A stretch of 35,439 bases of DNA from Plantago elongata (Eukaryota > Streptophyta > Magnoliopsida > Lamiales > Plantaginaceae), in NCBI GenBank assembly GCA_036897095.1, contig JAYMSP010001157.1, positions 1-35,439 on the forward strand, in the 5' to 3' direction. Positions 22,423 through 33,662 of the stretch are shown here, piece by piece. Both the position numbers and the translations under genes were made by a program. The notes under the pieces were generated by a model. It worked only from the letters and a program-made list of their open reading frames with translations. It was not told the DNA's origin and did not search any database. Positions within the stretch are counted from its first letter, which is position 1. Every line of letters starts with the position of its first letter.

Positions 22423-23894
22423 TGTAAGGCTCCGGTCTGGTCCGGACGTCAAGGATTGTGCTGAATATCCAAATACATAGATATATTAAATATTTCAGAG
22501 TAATAGTTATTACAAGCCCAACTATAATTTATAATTCGAAAGTCAAAACACACAAATACAAAACCAGCAGCGGAACAAGTCAGAGTCCGTCGGTATGCCT
22601 AGCTACCCTGTCCTCTCTTCGTGCTCAAAATTTGGGAAAGTAGGATTATTGAAACAGGAAAAGTGTCAGTCACATGGACTCAGTGAGGATAATCAAACAT
22701 GCATGAATATATGTGTATGAATGCAACAGTACAGCAAACCAACACAACACGTTGATCAGGCAATTATAAACAGTGGGGAAACCGGTATCAGTCAGTCAGG
22801 ATCATAACACATGAAAGGTGCCAGATTTAAAGTACTAAATAGTAACTGTCTTGGGCTACACCGAACGGATCAGGTTGCGGTCTCAGCAGTAGCAGCGTGA
22901 CAGCGCGTGGAGTTGCTTTAACGACAGGCACGACCGTCACAACTCATAAAATCCAATCCGTTTGAATGGATGTACAGTCAGCGGTGCCCGAAAAGATAGC
23001 GCTGCCATACGCTTTATAACAGTATGTCGGCCAGGACGGTTTCCCAAATTTTTCAGAAAACAGTGTGTGGTTGTTTTTTCAGGAAAACAGTTTCGTGCAA
23101 TGCAGTTCATAATGAGCAGTAAACAGGATCAGTAAACCGGATCAGTAAAACAGGATCAGTAATAGGATCAGTGATAGGATCAGTAAACAGGATCAATAGA
23201 CAGACTCGGTGTACAATTTTAATCAGTACTGGACTAATAGAATTCCAAGCTAATACAGATACGGTATTCCTAGGTACATGTCATCTACAACTATACAGTT
23301 TAGCAATCTAAGTCGGTAAACGAGTCGGAGTCAGTCGGTCGTCGTCGTCGAGCGGCCGCATTCAGTGTTAGACAGTCAGGCACATAAACAGGAACAGGTA
23401 TAAAAGTGCAAGGAATGAACAGTATCAAACTTTCCTAGGGCCGGATGCCGAAAGCTCGTAATCACTCACCGTGAATATCTTGCAAGTCAGGCGACTTCGT
23501 AATCCCTGATAAATAAATAAACAATACTACTTAATCTCAATACTAAATAATTTAAAAGACTCCCGACTTTACCACTATTTACTATTTCGTAGTCACTTTA
23601 CCACTATATACTCCTGACTTCTTGTGGCTTCCAAACGACTCGCAAATAAAATTCGAAAAAAGTACGAAATCGATTCTCGGGCGATATTCAAGTCGAACTT
23701 AAGCCATATAAAAATTAAAATAAATAATTTTTATTTTATTATTTTATTAATATAATATTAATTAGCAATTTACGGCGAATACGCTCGGCGTTTAAATTTC
23801 TAATTCGACTCAATATAACTAATACTATTTTCAATCGTGCGAAATAATAAAATTAATATTAAATTAATTTTCGGATACACTTGCGGTTCTTACA
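22423..23894 (-). mobile_element. Solo LTR A (Ty3/gypsy-type, 1.47 kb)
   Basis: Begins TGTAAGGC and ends GTTCTTACA, i.e. TG...CA borders with a TGTAAG/CTTACA inverted end. Both sides carry ATAAT (22418-22422 and 23895-23899), an exact 5-bp target duplication. On the minus strand its first few hundred bases resemble the start of solo LTR B, which fixes the orientation. No internal coding region is present, so it is a solo LTR. It sits in the right target duplication of the LINE, so it inserted after it. Confidence 0.85.
23116..23203. repeat. 13-15-bp tandem repeats in solo LTR A
   Basis: About six variants of AGGATCAGTAAAC in a row. Possibly U3/R repeats; function unknown. Confidence 0.85.
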
Positions 23895-23900
23895 ATAATG

Positions 23901-24182
23901 TACTCCCTATTTCCTACATTACTTTTTTATACATTTATTACGTTCCACACAACTTAATATATGATTAAAAACAGGCTATAAAAAATCTAACAAAAAATAA
24001 TTAATATCACAACAAATCAACCATAATGTGTGAAATTTTTCGAGACGGGGTAGTTTCGTATAAAAATTTAATATTAATAGAGCAAGTGTCATGAGAGACG
24101 GTCTCTATGTAGATACGGATCATATTATCAACAAAAATACCATATGATTAATAAAATCCCTCATGTTCTCAATATAGGAGTA
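23901..24182. mobile_element. Possible Stowaway-like MITE
   Basis: The left end TACTCCCTATTTCC is close to Stowaway TIRs (CTCCCTCCGTCC type). The right end, read inverted, gives TACTCCTATATT. Terminal TA would be the target site. The match is short and gapped. Confidence 0.3.
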
Positions 24183-24223
24183 TTTTTTATATATTACAAC
24201 AAGACTTATTCAACATGGGTGTT

Positions 24224-24399
24224 ATGATGTTAAAGCGTTTGTAGCCGAGTGGCAATTCGAGACACCCCGTAACTCATGAGGTCACCAAATGTAAATAGAG
24301 ATTGGTGGTGATTTGCATCTGGAATCGATCGATAAATTCGTCTCGTTCAACAATTATAATTGTAATGCTATATTTCAAAAAAAAACAAGGATTTAAAAA
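24224..24399 (+). mobile_element. tRNA-derived SINE-like relic
   Basis: TAGCCGAGTGG at 24242-24252 fits the pol III A box. A degenerate B-box region follows, and the unit ends in A-rich sequence (24377-24399). Flanks AACATGGGTGTT (24212-24223) and AACATGAGTGTT (24400-24411) could be a target duplication, but a third such motif at 24420 weakens this. Confidence 0.4.
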
Positions 24400-24466
24400 A
24401 ACATGAGTGTTTTAATTAATAACATGGGTGTTTTTGTTGATAACATGGTCCATCTATATAAAGAGC

Positions 24467-24499
24467 GACTTTGTGATATTAATAAGTATTCACAAAGTC
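24467..24499. other. Perfect 10-bp stem hairpin
   Basis: GACTTTGTGA and TCACAAAGTC separated by 13 nt. Probably a relic of a foldback element. The rest of 24412-24860 is AT-rich with no gene seen. Confidence 0.6.
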
Positions 24500-25423
24500 A
24501 TGTGGGAGTACGCCTATATTTAACTTAAATATAGATGGATTACTATTGCTAATAATAACATCGATATCTTTAATCAAATCATTTATGTTGTCACTAAAAT
24601 GTATTTTTTGAATTATTTTTATTAAAAAACATCTATATTCTTAACTAAACGCCCTTAGTAATTTTACAGTTTATACCTTTTTTGTATTTAAGGTTTATCG
24701 TGTTTTTTTATCTTTATTGCAGATAAGGGTATTCTAAAAGATTTACATAGTAAACAAAAATAAAAATTGAACAAATAAATTTTCAAAATTCATTATTTAG
24801 ACGAATTTATAGACACCAAACTTAAATATTTTATTAAATTATTAAATTAAACATTATGTATGTGACGACCCACTTAATCGGACCCGGTTGAGCGGATGAA
24901 ATTCGAATATTAGTGGCAAGTTCGTATCCGCCAGCTAAGTACGAGTGGCGTTCAAATGTTATTTGATATTATATTAATAAAATAATAAAAATAAAATAAT
25001 AATAATTATTTTTTTATTTTTGATTATAGTTAAGTTCGCGTCCAATATCGTCCCGGATATTGAATTCGTATTTTTCGGAATTTATTTACGAGTCGTTTGG
25101 AGTCCAGAAGAAACCAGGTTTATATATTGGTAAAATACCCATTGTACCCTTAATTGTCTCCTTCTTCTTGACTCTTCTTCCCCATTTCTTTTCCGTCCAA
25201 ATCACTTCCGCCCGCTATCTGCCTCCGTTCCTTTCCCGCGAAGCTAAAACCGCCGACCAGCCGCTTTCTTCTCGCCGAAGTCACCGTCCCCGCCGCTGCC
25301 TGAAATGACGAAATTGCCCCTCCTCAACAACGCAGACGACGCGTGGCGAAAAGTTGCGTATACGGCGCGACACACATCGATAAAGGGGAAGATCAGAGCC
25401 GTGTGGGTCGGCCGCCCTCCGGC

Positions 25424-25431
25424 TATAAATA
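25424..25431 (+). promoter_or_regulatory. TATA box of solo LTR B
   Basis: GGCTATAAATAG is followed within about 30 bp by a CT-rich GC-high leader (25455-25600). The candidate transcription start is near 25455 and would drive transcription rightward. Confidence 0.55.
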
Positions 25432-27496
25432 GTCGTTCCCCCGCCTTCATTCAGTCACACACCAACCGGAAAGAAAAATCGGGTCGTAGCCCTGCCCTCG
25501 TCGTTCTCTCTTTCTCTCGCCCATTCTCGCCTCCCGTCGCCGCCCTCACCCGCGCCTACTCACCAGACAGTGTCGTTACTCGCGATCAATTCCGGTTAGT
25601 AACCTTTTCCCTTTTCGATTTCAATCGAATTTCGGGGATGGGAACAGTGTGATTAATTGTTGCTTGGTTGAATTCGATTGTTGCTACATTATATTGTTTA
25701 ATTGTTTTAGTCTGCTACGCTTAATTGAGCTGTTGTGTGTTGATTTCGATCTCGTTATGCTGCGTCTACTTTGTTGAGTCGATTGTTGGGTTCTATAGCA
25801 GCAAATTGTGCTCTGTTCTTCTAAGTATATACCGTAGAGTTGTGAAGTCGAACTTCCTCACTTTGTTTTTCAAGTTTAAGCATTTGATTTACTTTGTTGC
25901 TGTCGGATTGTCTAAATTCATGATTAAGGAGTTGATTTTACTGCTCAATCGAGATGTTTCTTATGCTTGTGTCGGTCAGCCTATTGTTGGTTACTGCCTT
26001 GCCGGCAGTACGTGTGCTAAGTGGGGTGTAGCGGGTATGCTGCTCGTATTTCTGTCATGTGCATTAGAAATGCTTGATGCGTATGGTTGAGCCTGTCTAT
26101 ACTGTTCTATGTTGCCTGCATGTTCTTGTACGTTGAAAAGGTACTGTGTATGTGGCTGAACCTGTGTATATGTAGTTCATGTTAGTTTTGTTTATATCGA
26201 CCTCCGTCGATTCCAGTGATAACTAGAGTAGTACTGTTGATTGTTCATGTATGCTAGAATTTCAGTTTTTAAGCCTGCCTGTTAATTAGCATTCTAATGT
26301 TCATTGTGCGCATAGGTGTTATGCGATTGAAGTTCGTTGGGAATGGTATGTATTTGTTGGATTGCGGAACTAGCTGCGAAGAAGTGTGTTAGAGGGGCTT
26401 AAGCTGGTGGATGAGGAAGATGTTGAGTTAGTAATCAAGATGCTAGTAGGTAGTAACCATGTTTAGATAATACGAAGGAACTTGTATGAGCACTTAAATA
26501 CTACGAGTATGACCATTTGAAATGGTTTAAGTTTATTTGAGTGAGATACTGTGTCAATGCTTCAAGATTTGTGTGTGGTCGGAATCTGATTACTGTTTAG
26601 TTATAAGAAACTTCTATTAGTTTAGTAAACTATGAGGTCACATGTGGTTGCGATCTCTCTAATGACTCATGGTAGAAATGTTAATTCTGCTAATTCCTTC
26701 ATTTTCTGGCCAATCCAACAGACAGTACTCTCCCTTTCTCTCCTTCAGTCTCTTTAATTTTGTTTTTCCACAAGGACTAAAAGTAAGATGTAATAAACAA
26801 TTTGGAATAGGTTAGCCTATCTTTTGCAAAGTGTGTTATGTGGAGTCAGGAAGTCCAAGATTCTGCAAGTTGAGTTCCCGATTATTTTGTGTTCATTTTT
26901 TTTGAGAAATTGAGGTTATCATTTAAAAAGGGCAGTTACATCATAGAGACATTTGTTATGTATATGCGTAGCGAAAATGAGTATATTTGGTTGGTCTCAT
27001 GTGATTATGTGGAATTACGTGCGTAAGCGTCTTCGTCTCGTAATTGTTACTACTTGTTCTGATTGATGTTGGGGGGAAATTTTACGGAAAGTTTATAATT
27101 ATTCTTGCGTAAAAAGTTAAGTAGTATTGTCCGTGCATCAGGATTTCAAAGTTGCGTAACATACCAGCTCATTCAAGGTGAGGACCCTCACTTATCTTTC
27201 ATTCCAAGTGAGTATTGATTCGGCATCAGGCCCTGGGGAATTTCTGTGCCTTCATATGTTATTGTTAAGCTTTCATATTCAGATACGCATAGTCGTAATA
27301 TTTGACCTAACTTTAGGACTGGTAGAATGTCTGACCTTACCAATATTCCGCTGACTCTCTGATTGACTCTGACCTCTAATATGATTGTGATTTAATAACC
27401 GAATGTGGTGTCCTGTGTCTGTTCAGTTTTACTGTCTGTCTTTCGGCACATGTGTCTGTCCTCTGTATCCGTCCTTCGAAAATTGTTTGAATTTAT

Positions 27497-27975
27497 TGAT
27501 CGCCAACCGGCACCTGTTGTTTGACCTTAACTTGTTATCCGCCACTTGGCACCCTCAGCTGTTGTTGTATCCCGCCATCCGGCACTCTTGACTGTTGTTG
27601 TATCCCGCCATCCTGCACTCTTGATTGTTGTTGTATTCCGCCATCCGGCATCCGCATTTGACTTTGTTGACCACCATCCGGCACTTGTGATTTGACTTTG
27701 ACCACCCGCCACCCGGCACTTGTGTTTACCTTTGTTGACCGCCATCCGACACTTGTGTTAACTTTGTTACCCGCCAACTGGCAATTTGTTGTCCGCCATT
27801 TGGTACCCTTGCTTGCCTTTGATACCTGTCGTTCGTCACTCTTGATTGTGTTGTTCGCCTTTCTGCACTATTATTTGTCAGTGTCATCTGCCACTCGGCA
27901 CCAGTGATTGTTCTTGTGTTCTGCCATCCGGCAATCGTGTTTAGTCCTGTGATCGCCAGTTTGGCACTTGTTGAA
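27497..27975. repeat. Minisatellite in solo LTR B
   Basis: About 13 degenerate copies of a 33-40-bp unit around CGCCATCCGGCACTTGTG, best preserved at 27565-27660 where the period is 33 bp. Minus-strand frames read DGGIQQQSRVP-like 11-residue repeats, which are by-products. Confidence 0.85.
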
Positions 27976-28052
27976 AACTTTGAATAAGTGACCATAAGGT
28001 CCTTTGTACGTGTTATGTTTTGTTTGTTTGATCCGATCCTGGTAATATGTTT

Positions 28053-28136
28053 GATAAGCCCGTTGCGGCACCCTATGATATGCCTCCGTGGCTAGATAAG
28101 CCCGTTGCGGCACCCTGTGATATGCCTCGGTGGCAT
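28053..28136 (+). repeat. 42-bp direct repeat, two copies
   Basis: GATAAGCCCGTTGCGGCACC begins each copy (about 28055 and 28097). Lies in the 3' third of solo LTR B. Confidence 0.85.
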
Positions 28137-28968
28137 CCTGTGTGGCTATCCAGGCATTCTGTTTTGTCTGTTTCGATCGGGCCTAGGGACAACTGGTATA
28201 GTTGGGCCGGGCGGAACGGACCGACGGTTTGGCTATATCTTATGTACCCACAGATCCCCGGACGCCCCAACGGTATCACTGGCTCAGGTGGTCGATATCG
28301 TTCCGTTTATCGGGCCGACATGGACTTAAGCATGTCTTATGCCTGTCTGCGAGGTCGCTCATCGAAGGAGTAATAAGGTAGTCAAGATGCCCTCCATGGC
28401 AATTCAGGGGAGTTATATGGCTGGTATCTCGTTCGTGAAAATTCTGAAAATCCAGGATCAGGAATTTGTTTTGTGTGACAAGTGTGTTATGTTTTCCTAT
28501 CAAAAATGAACTTTATTTTGAATTGGTGCCCGTGCTTGTTTTCTCGTTCGTTTTAAAATATTACTTACTAAGTCTTTAGACTTACCCTCTCTTCCATGTT
28601 TGCCCTTTACATTCCCCAGGCAATGATTGCGAGAGCAGGGTAAACGATCGGGTAGAATGACCAGGCGATTAGTAACCGGACCAGACAATTTTCGTTGCCG
28701 TGTTTTGTTTGTTTAGAAAAAGAAGATGTATCGGCAATCACCCTACACTTTGTACAATTTATCAATATTATGTTAATAAACAAGTTTGTTTTATATTCTG
28801 GGTATGGCTTTCCCCTTATCCGGCACTGATCGATCAACCGCGCTTTGGGCGGTTGGGGACCCCACAATGTAGGTTTATTAAATGATATAAATTACAAAGG
28901 ACCGTATCATTATGAACTCTCAATAACAAACTTATTGAGATACCAAAAGAACGATAAAACATCAGGCC

Positions 28969-29716
28969 TTCCTAAAAGAATCTGGCGAGGAAGAGTGTAA
29001 CACGTGTGAGTGGGACGAAAGCCATCAATGTATTGCGAATAACCAATTCTCCACATCAATCTTCTGGCGCTTGAGATTCGGTCGCATGAGAATTGCATGA
29101 CAGACATCCTAAATGCTATTAATAGCTTACCTCAATTAGACATGCCAATGTCTCACACTAAAGCATCAAAAACGAAATTTACTCGAGGGTCGTGCCAAAT
29201 CAATTTTAAGTAGGATGATAAAACTGAAATGTGGGAATTAAGATGGGGAGGAGGAAATACTTATGAAACTAATAGTCTTCAATGTGATTATTTTTCACAA
29301 ATTTCAAGAAAATCTAAATTAATTACTTTCTAACAGAATGAAGGCAAAAGGCTGAGTATTTCACATGACGAAACTTGAAAGCAAGACACGATGATAGAAC
29401 AAACAAAGATTAGAGTTCTTTATTGTACTTTTTTGAGGAACATGAAATGAAAATAAATAATATAAAAATAAAGTATGTCGAGAGAGAAAGGTAGAGAGAG
29501 AGAGAGAAACATCCCTCTCCAACATAATACGAGAGCATGTTTCAATGGAGCTAATCAAAATCAACAAGGGTACAACAGGGTGGGTGAAAGCAGACATGAG
29601 GAGTATGTATCGAATATTACAAGCTACTTGCAAATATGGCAAGATTATACAAACCTGAGGCCAAAGGAGGCGCACAGGTATACACGTATTGGGTTGAGAA
29701 TGTTCGCATATGAAAA
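28969..29716 (+). mobile_element. Degenerate LINE 5' region, copy 1
   Basis: Shares with copy 2 (from about 29717) the blocks AATCTGGCGAGGAAGAGTGT, GTCGTGCCAAATCAATTTTA, AAAGCAAGACACGATGATAG and TTTCAATGGAGCT at a spacing of about 720-740 bp. Near 29610-29670 it keeps a small ORF1 piece (TATTACAAGCTACTTGCAAAT) homologous to YYKLLANQ of copy 2. Most of ORF1 has been deleted from this copy. Confidence 0.65.
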
Positions 29717-31430
29717 AGAATCTGGCGAGGAAGAGTGTAACATGTGTGATTGGAACGAAGCCGACGATGTTTGGTGAACAATCAATTCTCCACGTCAATC
29801 TTACGACGCTTGAGATTCACTCGCATGTGAATGGCACGACAAACAAACTAAATGCAATTAGTAGCTTAGCTCAATTAGACATGTCAATGTCTCATACAGA
29901 CGTATCAAAATGAATTTTACTCAAGGGTCGTGCCAAATCAATTTTAAGTAGGATGATAAAAATCAAATGTGGAAATTAAGACGGTGAGTAGGAAATACTT
30001 ATGGAAATAACAGTCTTCCAGGTGATTATTTCTCACAAATTTCTAGAAATTCAAAAGTAATTACGTTGGAACAAAATGAAGTCAACATGCCGAGTACTTC
30101 CCAAGATGAAACTTGAAAGCAAGACACGATGATAGAACAAACGAGAGGAGAGTTCTTTGTTGCGCTTTTTTCAGAAACAAGAAATGGAAAAAAATATGTT
30201 GACAGTGAAAAAGTAAATTGAGAAACATCTCTCCCCCAACAGAATACGAGAAAACATTTCAATGGAGCTTATCAGAAGCAAGGAGGGTACGGGATAGGCG
30301 AAAGCAGACTGGGGGAAGATTGGACGGTAGTGGTGGAAAGGAGACAGAGAGGAAAACAAACGAGTGAATCGAATACATGAGAAGTTCCTAAAAATGTATA
30401 TATCTCGAATTTTATGAAGACTTGGAAGAAAGAACCCTTGAAAGAAATATTGGAGAGGGTGGTGGGAAACTTGATGGTGACACAGTTCCGCGAAACAAGG
30501 CAATGAACGAGAAAAACTCGCTCTATTTTGTCCGATTTATGAGAGTTAGGGATGAGGAAGAATTGATAAGGGCTAGGGGAGTTTGGATCGGATATTATAA
30601 GCTACTCGCAAATCAGGAAAGATTTAAACCTAAGGCCAGAGGAGTGGCACATGTGATCACATGTGATCATGTATAAGGGTGAGAATGATAAACTACGGGG
30701 AGGAAAGGGAGGGTATCAAGCGGTATGAAAGAAAAGATCGGGGAAGGTGATTGATGAAGGAGAAAAATACTCAGCAAGAAAGGGAGGTCGGCGAAGGAAG
30801 AAAATGTGATGCAATAGTTGAAACGAGAAAAAAGGACATGGTGAATAAGGTGAGGGGGCAAGAAAAATATCAACTTAACCAAAACCACAAAAACAAAAAT
30901 GGAAATAGATAGAATAATTGAGCGGTGAACTGTTTGGTGATGGAACGAAGGAGCAATTAGAGAAAATTCATGTGAGGAATTGTTGACAGGTAATGTACAT
31001 AAGAGTTTTAAGGTAGCTAAACTAACATAAGAAAGGTAGGTGCTAGAACATAAACATGAAGAAGCAAGAAGAATTTGTTAGAGGAAGATAATTAATGGTG
31101 CAACAATAGTTCCGGGTTTTAAAGCCATGGGTGAAGAATGACATTAACGGAAGAAGACGGTTGTGGATAAATATTTACGGAGTACCACTACATGGATGGA
31201 GATAAGAAACATTCTTGAAGGTAGGAAATATTGCTGGGAAGACGATCAACGTTCAGAAAGATACAGTGGAAAAGAGGGACCTGAGAAAATGACAAGTACT
31301 TGTGGAAACACCAAATTTTAAGGTGATTAGGAAAAGATCACCGATTCTGGTCCAAGGAGAATTTTATCCGGTGAAACTGGTAAAAGAAGATTCATTTGAT
31401 ATTATTACAATCCAAGTACAGGCAGGGGAT
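29717..31430 (+). mobile_element. Degenerate LINE 5' region with ORF1 remnant, copy 2
   Basis: After the repeated 5' segment, 30395-30660 encodes MYISNF, SLYFVRFMRVRDEEELIRA and GVWIGYYKLLANQERF, parallel to RNP2, RNP1 and GLWVGLHKLLANYALF of the intact LINE's ORF1. Near 31150-31330 comes WINIYGVPLHGW and LVETPNFKVI, matching VYGVPLHAW and LIEMPMF. Stops and frameshifts interrupt it, and no ORF2 follows. Confidence 0.75.
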
Positions 31431-31589
31431 CAAGATGGAAGAATGACAATGAGACATGGCCAATTATATGTCGTTTTACCGAGAGTTACTAACAAGGAGG
31501 GATTAAAAGTAATAATTTGTGAACAAGAGAGTAATACTTATGATATGACAAGGAACGTGGTCTACAAAGAAGTGTTCGACAAATTTTGA
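31431..31589 (+). pseudogene. Helitron RepHel helicase, C-terminal fragment
   Basis: The frame reads RHGQLYVVLPRVTNKEGLKV then NVVYKEVFDKF and stop. This matches the C-terminus of plant Helitron Pif1-like helicases (HGQLYVALSRVTS..GLK.LI ... NVVYKEVF). It is in frame with and directly downstream of the LINE ORF1 remnant (ORF 31302-31589). I could not find a CTRR end with a hairpin downstream. Confidence 0.75.
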
Positions 31590-32960
31590 GATATTTTTTA
31601 TGTGATTAAAAATTACTTGGTTATTATAGTACAAAATTAAGTTTATTTTATGTTACAGTTCAATCTAACTGATTAAAATTTTGTGAATTATTAAAGTTAT
31701 ACATGACTACATCGACGCAGTGTTAAAGGCTTCAAGTGATTACATCATAACCTTTATTATATTTTAGTTTTAAATTGTTTGTCAACTTATACATATTATG
31801 TACGACACATTAATTTTCTATTTAAGAAAATTTGTCGCTATGTTATGGACGGCCTATTGACTAGTTGGTCCATAAATGATCTATATGAACTCGCAATTCA
31901 AGAAAGCTTAGGACTAATTTGCCTTTCCCTACGTTACAGGAAGTTGTGGACGTCATCATAAGTCGAGGTCTTACGTCTAATCAACAACATTAGGAGACTG
32001 GCCTCCTACAATTGACGTTGATACATTGATCTTACCCATCACAAGGTACTTATCATTATTTTGGTCAGATCAACTAGATCCAAACAAGTTCGACTATGAA
32101 GGAGAATGATCGTGGTGGATTGAGACCGACATGTTGGAGAACAGACTTCCTATTGTCCAAAGTATCCGCTTGATCTAAACTTACCAAACTACTATGACCA
32201 CATGTGTCAACAACTAATAAAGCCGACCACGCTTACTATATAAAGGGGTGCATTTACTCCACATAAAGTAAGTAATTCACCAATACACTCTCGAGTCTAC
32301 TACCAATTGGACCAACAAGGCAAGTTGAATTTAAAGTCCGATTTATCCAAGGTAAACAGTCAAAATGGATCTAACACCTCACCACATTTTGCAGGTTGAT
32401 CACACCGGAAGATTCTAGTACAAATATTCACTCAACCTAAGCTTTTTAGTATCTATTTTGAGTCTCAAAAACTTAACCGTTTTTACACTGAAGAGATTTT
32501 CACTCAACCTAAATATGTTGAAGATTTGTATCACAATTTTGCTCTAACTTATCACCCACGGGAGAAACTTTATATACATTGCTCCTTCCATCCCATCAAA
32601 CTTTATCCATTAAGGTTGACACATAGTTTTATGCGAAAAGTTAAAGTAATGATAAAAAATGAAGAAGGTGGGGAAAAGTGTATTTTTAGTGGCAAAATAT
32701 ATAATTTTGTGTAAAGTTGAGATTGTTTATTATTTATTAGTGGTTGGGTAATTTTCTTTCTTAATAATGTATGAAGTTTAGTAGGACGGTTAAAAATGAT
32801 AAATATATGAAATTTGCCGGGAGGTTTGAGAAAAATGGTATTTATATTGATGATGAATGAAAGAAAAACACATTCTGGAGCACAAACATATGCATGGCAT
32901 CAGATCATATCATTACAGCCTAATACACTAGCCTACACGCTGCAAAACAAAATACTATTA
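31590..32960. other. AT-rich intergenic with an LTR-like promoter remnant
   Basis: No gene seen. Around 32237-32244, TATATAAA sits in a promoter-like stretch (ACTATATAAAGGGG) followed by a leader, like the U3/R part of an LTR; the segment of about 31970-32400 may be a decayed LTR. A second TATA-like stretch is near 32572. No borders or target duplications were found. Confidence 0.35.
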
Positions 32961-32965
32961 TCGAA

Positions 32966-33400
32966 GTGCCAAAAATTGATGACGGTAAAAAGGATGCCGT
33001 CAGCAGCAGCTTCACAGCGGTGGATGTAATCTCTCCATACTATGTCAGCACTCAGCACTCAGATGACGTGAACTATGGTGAATGGGCCACAAAGATGAAA
33101 AGTGTTTTACTTGGGAAGAATAGAATTGGATTTGTCGAGGCTGCAATACCGAAGCCAGGAGGTAAATCATCCCAAGAATTGGCATTGTGGAATTGTGGCA
33201 ATGCCAAGATTAAAGGATTGTTCATGGTTGCACACTGCCATGGAAAGGGAGATAAAATCGAGCATCATGTTTGCAACAATCGCTCAGAGAAGTGTGGGAA
33301 AACATCACAAAAAGGTTCAGGAAATAAAGCACACCAAGAGCTTTTGAGCTAAAGAGGGGAGTAAACAGTACCACACAGGATGGGCAACCTACACTCGGAT
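32966..33400 (+). pseudogene. Copia gag remnant
   Basis: ISPYYV, NYGEWATKMKSVLLGKNRIG and FVEAAIPKP match the N-terminal Copia gag domain (SPYYLSPSD..NY..W...M...L..K.K.GFVDG..PKP). After a frame change near 33285, VWENITKRFRK, stop, PRAFELKRG continues the family pattern (W..I..RFS....PR.F.L.R). No flanking LTRs or pol were recognised. Confidence 0.72.
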
Positions 33401-33499
33401 AAACAGAAATGGTTCGGGCATCAGACCATGTTTCAAGACTTGAACAACCTACCCTCACATGAAGAAATTATCAAGTTCAGTAATAGTCGTGAATGATTA

Positions 33500-33659
33500 A
33501 ATGGCTGATTGGTATAGAATTTGAATGGGTATTTAACTGGATTTTGATGAAATTGTGTTTGGAATGAAAATGAAATGGGAGTATTTGAGGTGTATTTTAG
33601 ACCAAATCAATGTGCATCGAACCAAATAGCCCAATTTAGATGTCATGCCAAACAGCCCC
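33500..33659. mobile_element. Tourist/PIF-Harbinger-like MITE
   Basis: The left end AATGGCTGATTGGTATAG is matched inverted by the right end (read inverted GGGGCTGTTTGGCATGAC). TTA lies on both sides (33497-33499 and 33660-33662), the usual target site of this group. Length about 160 bp. Confidence 0.5.
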
Positions 33660-33662
33660 TTA

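Larger units (their letters stand above)
24861..28866 (+). mobile_element. Solo LTR B (Ty3/gypsy-type, 4.0 kb)
   Basis: Starts TGTGACGACCCA and ends GGGACCCCACA. Both flanks carry ATGTA (24856-24860 and 28867-28871), an exact 5-bp target duplication. TGTGACGACCC-type starts are familiar from plant gypsy LTRs. A TATA box (25424) with a GC/CT-rich leader and a long T-rich region follow in LTR order. No gag-pol lies inside, so a single LTR of unusual length remains. Open frames in it are not conserved proteins that I recognise. Confidence 0.85.

Noticed and set aside
24238-24320. tRNA gene
   Set aside because: The A box is good, but no cloverleaf with acceptor pairing and no proper B box could be formed. 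A SINE relic fits better.
23560-25150. Large inverted repeat that first looked like the TIRs of one foldback element spanning 23.6-25.1 kb
   Set aside because: Each arm belongs to a separate LTR with its own borders and exact target duplication (ATAAT and ATGTA). They are related LTRs in opposite orientation.
25060-26090. Possible gene starting at the GC-rich leader, with frames of 82-121 codons
   Set aside because: The region is inside a solo LTR with defined ends, and none of the frames resembles a protein domain.
27497-27975. CRISPR-like repeat array
   Set aside because: Repeats are contiguous and degenerate without unique spacers, in a plant nuclear context.
27527-27995. Frames with 11-residue DGGIQQQ-type repeats, considered as a repeat protein
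   Set aside because: The 33-bp minisatellite period is divisible by three, which generates the repeats. The copies are too degenerate for selection on protein.
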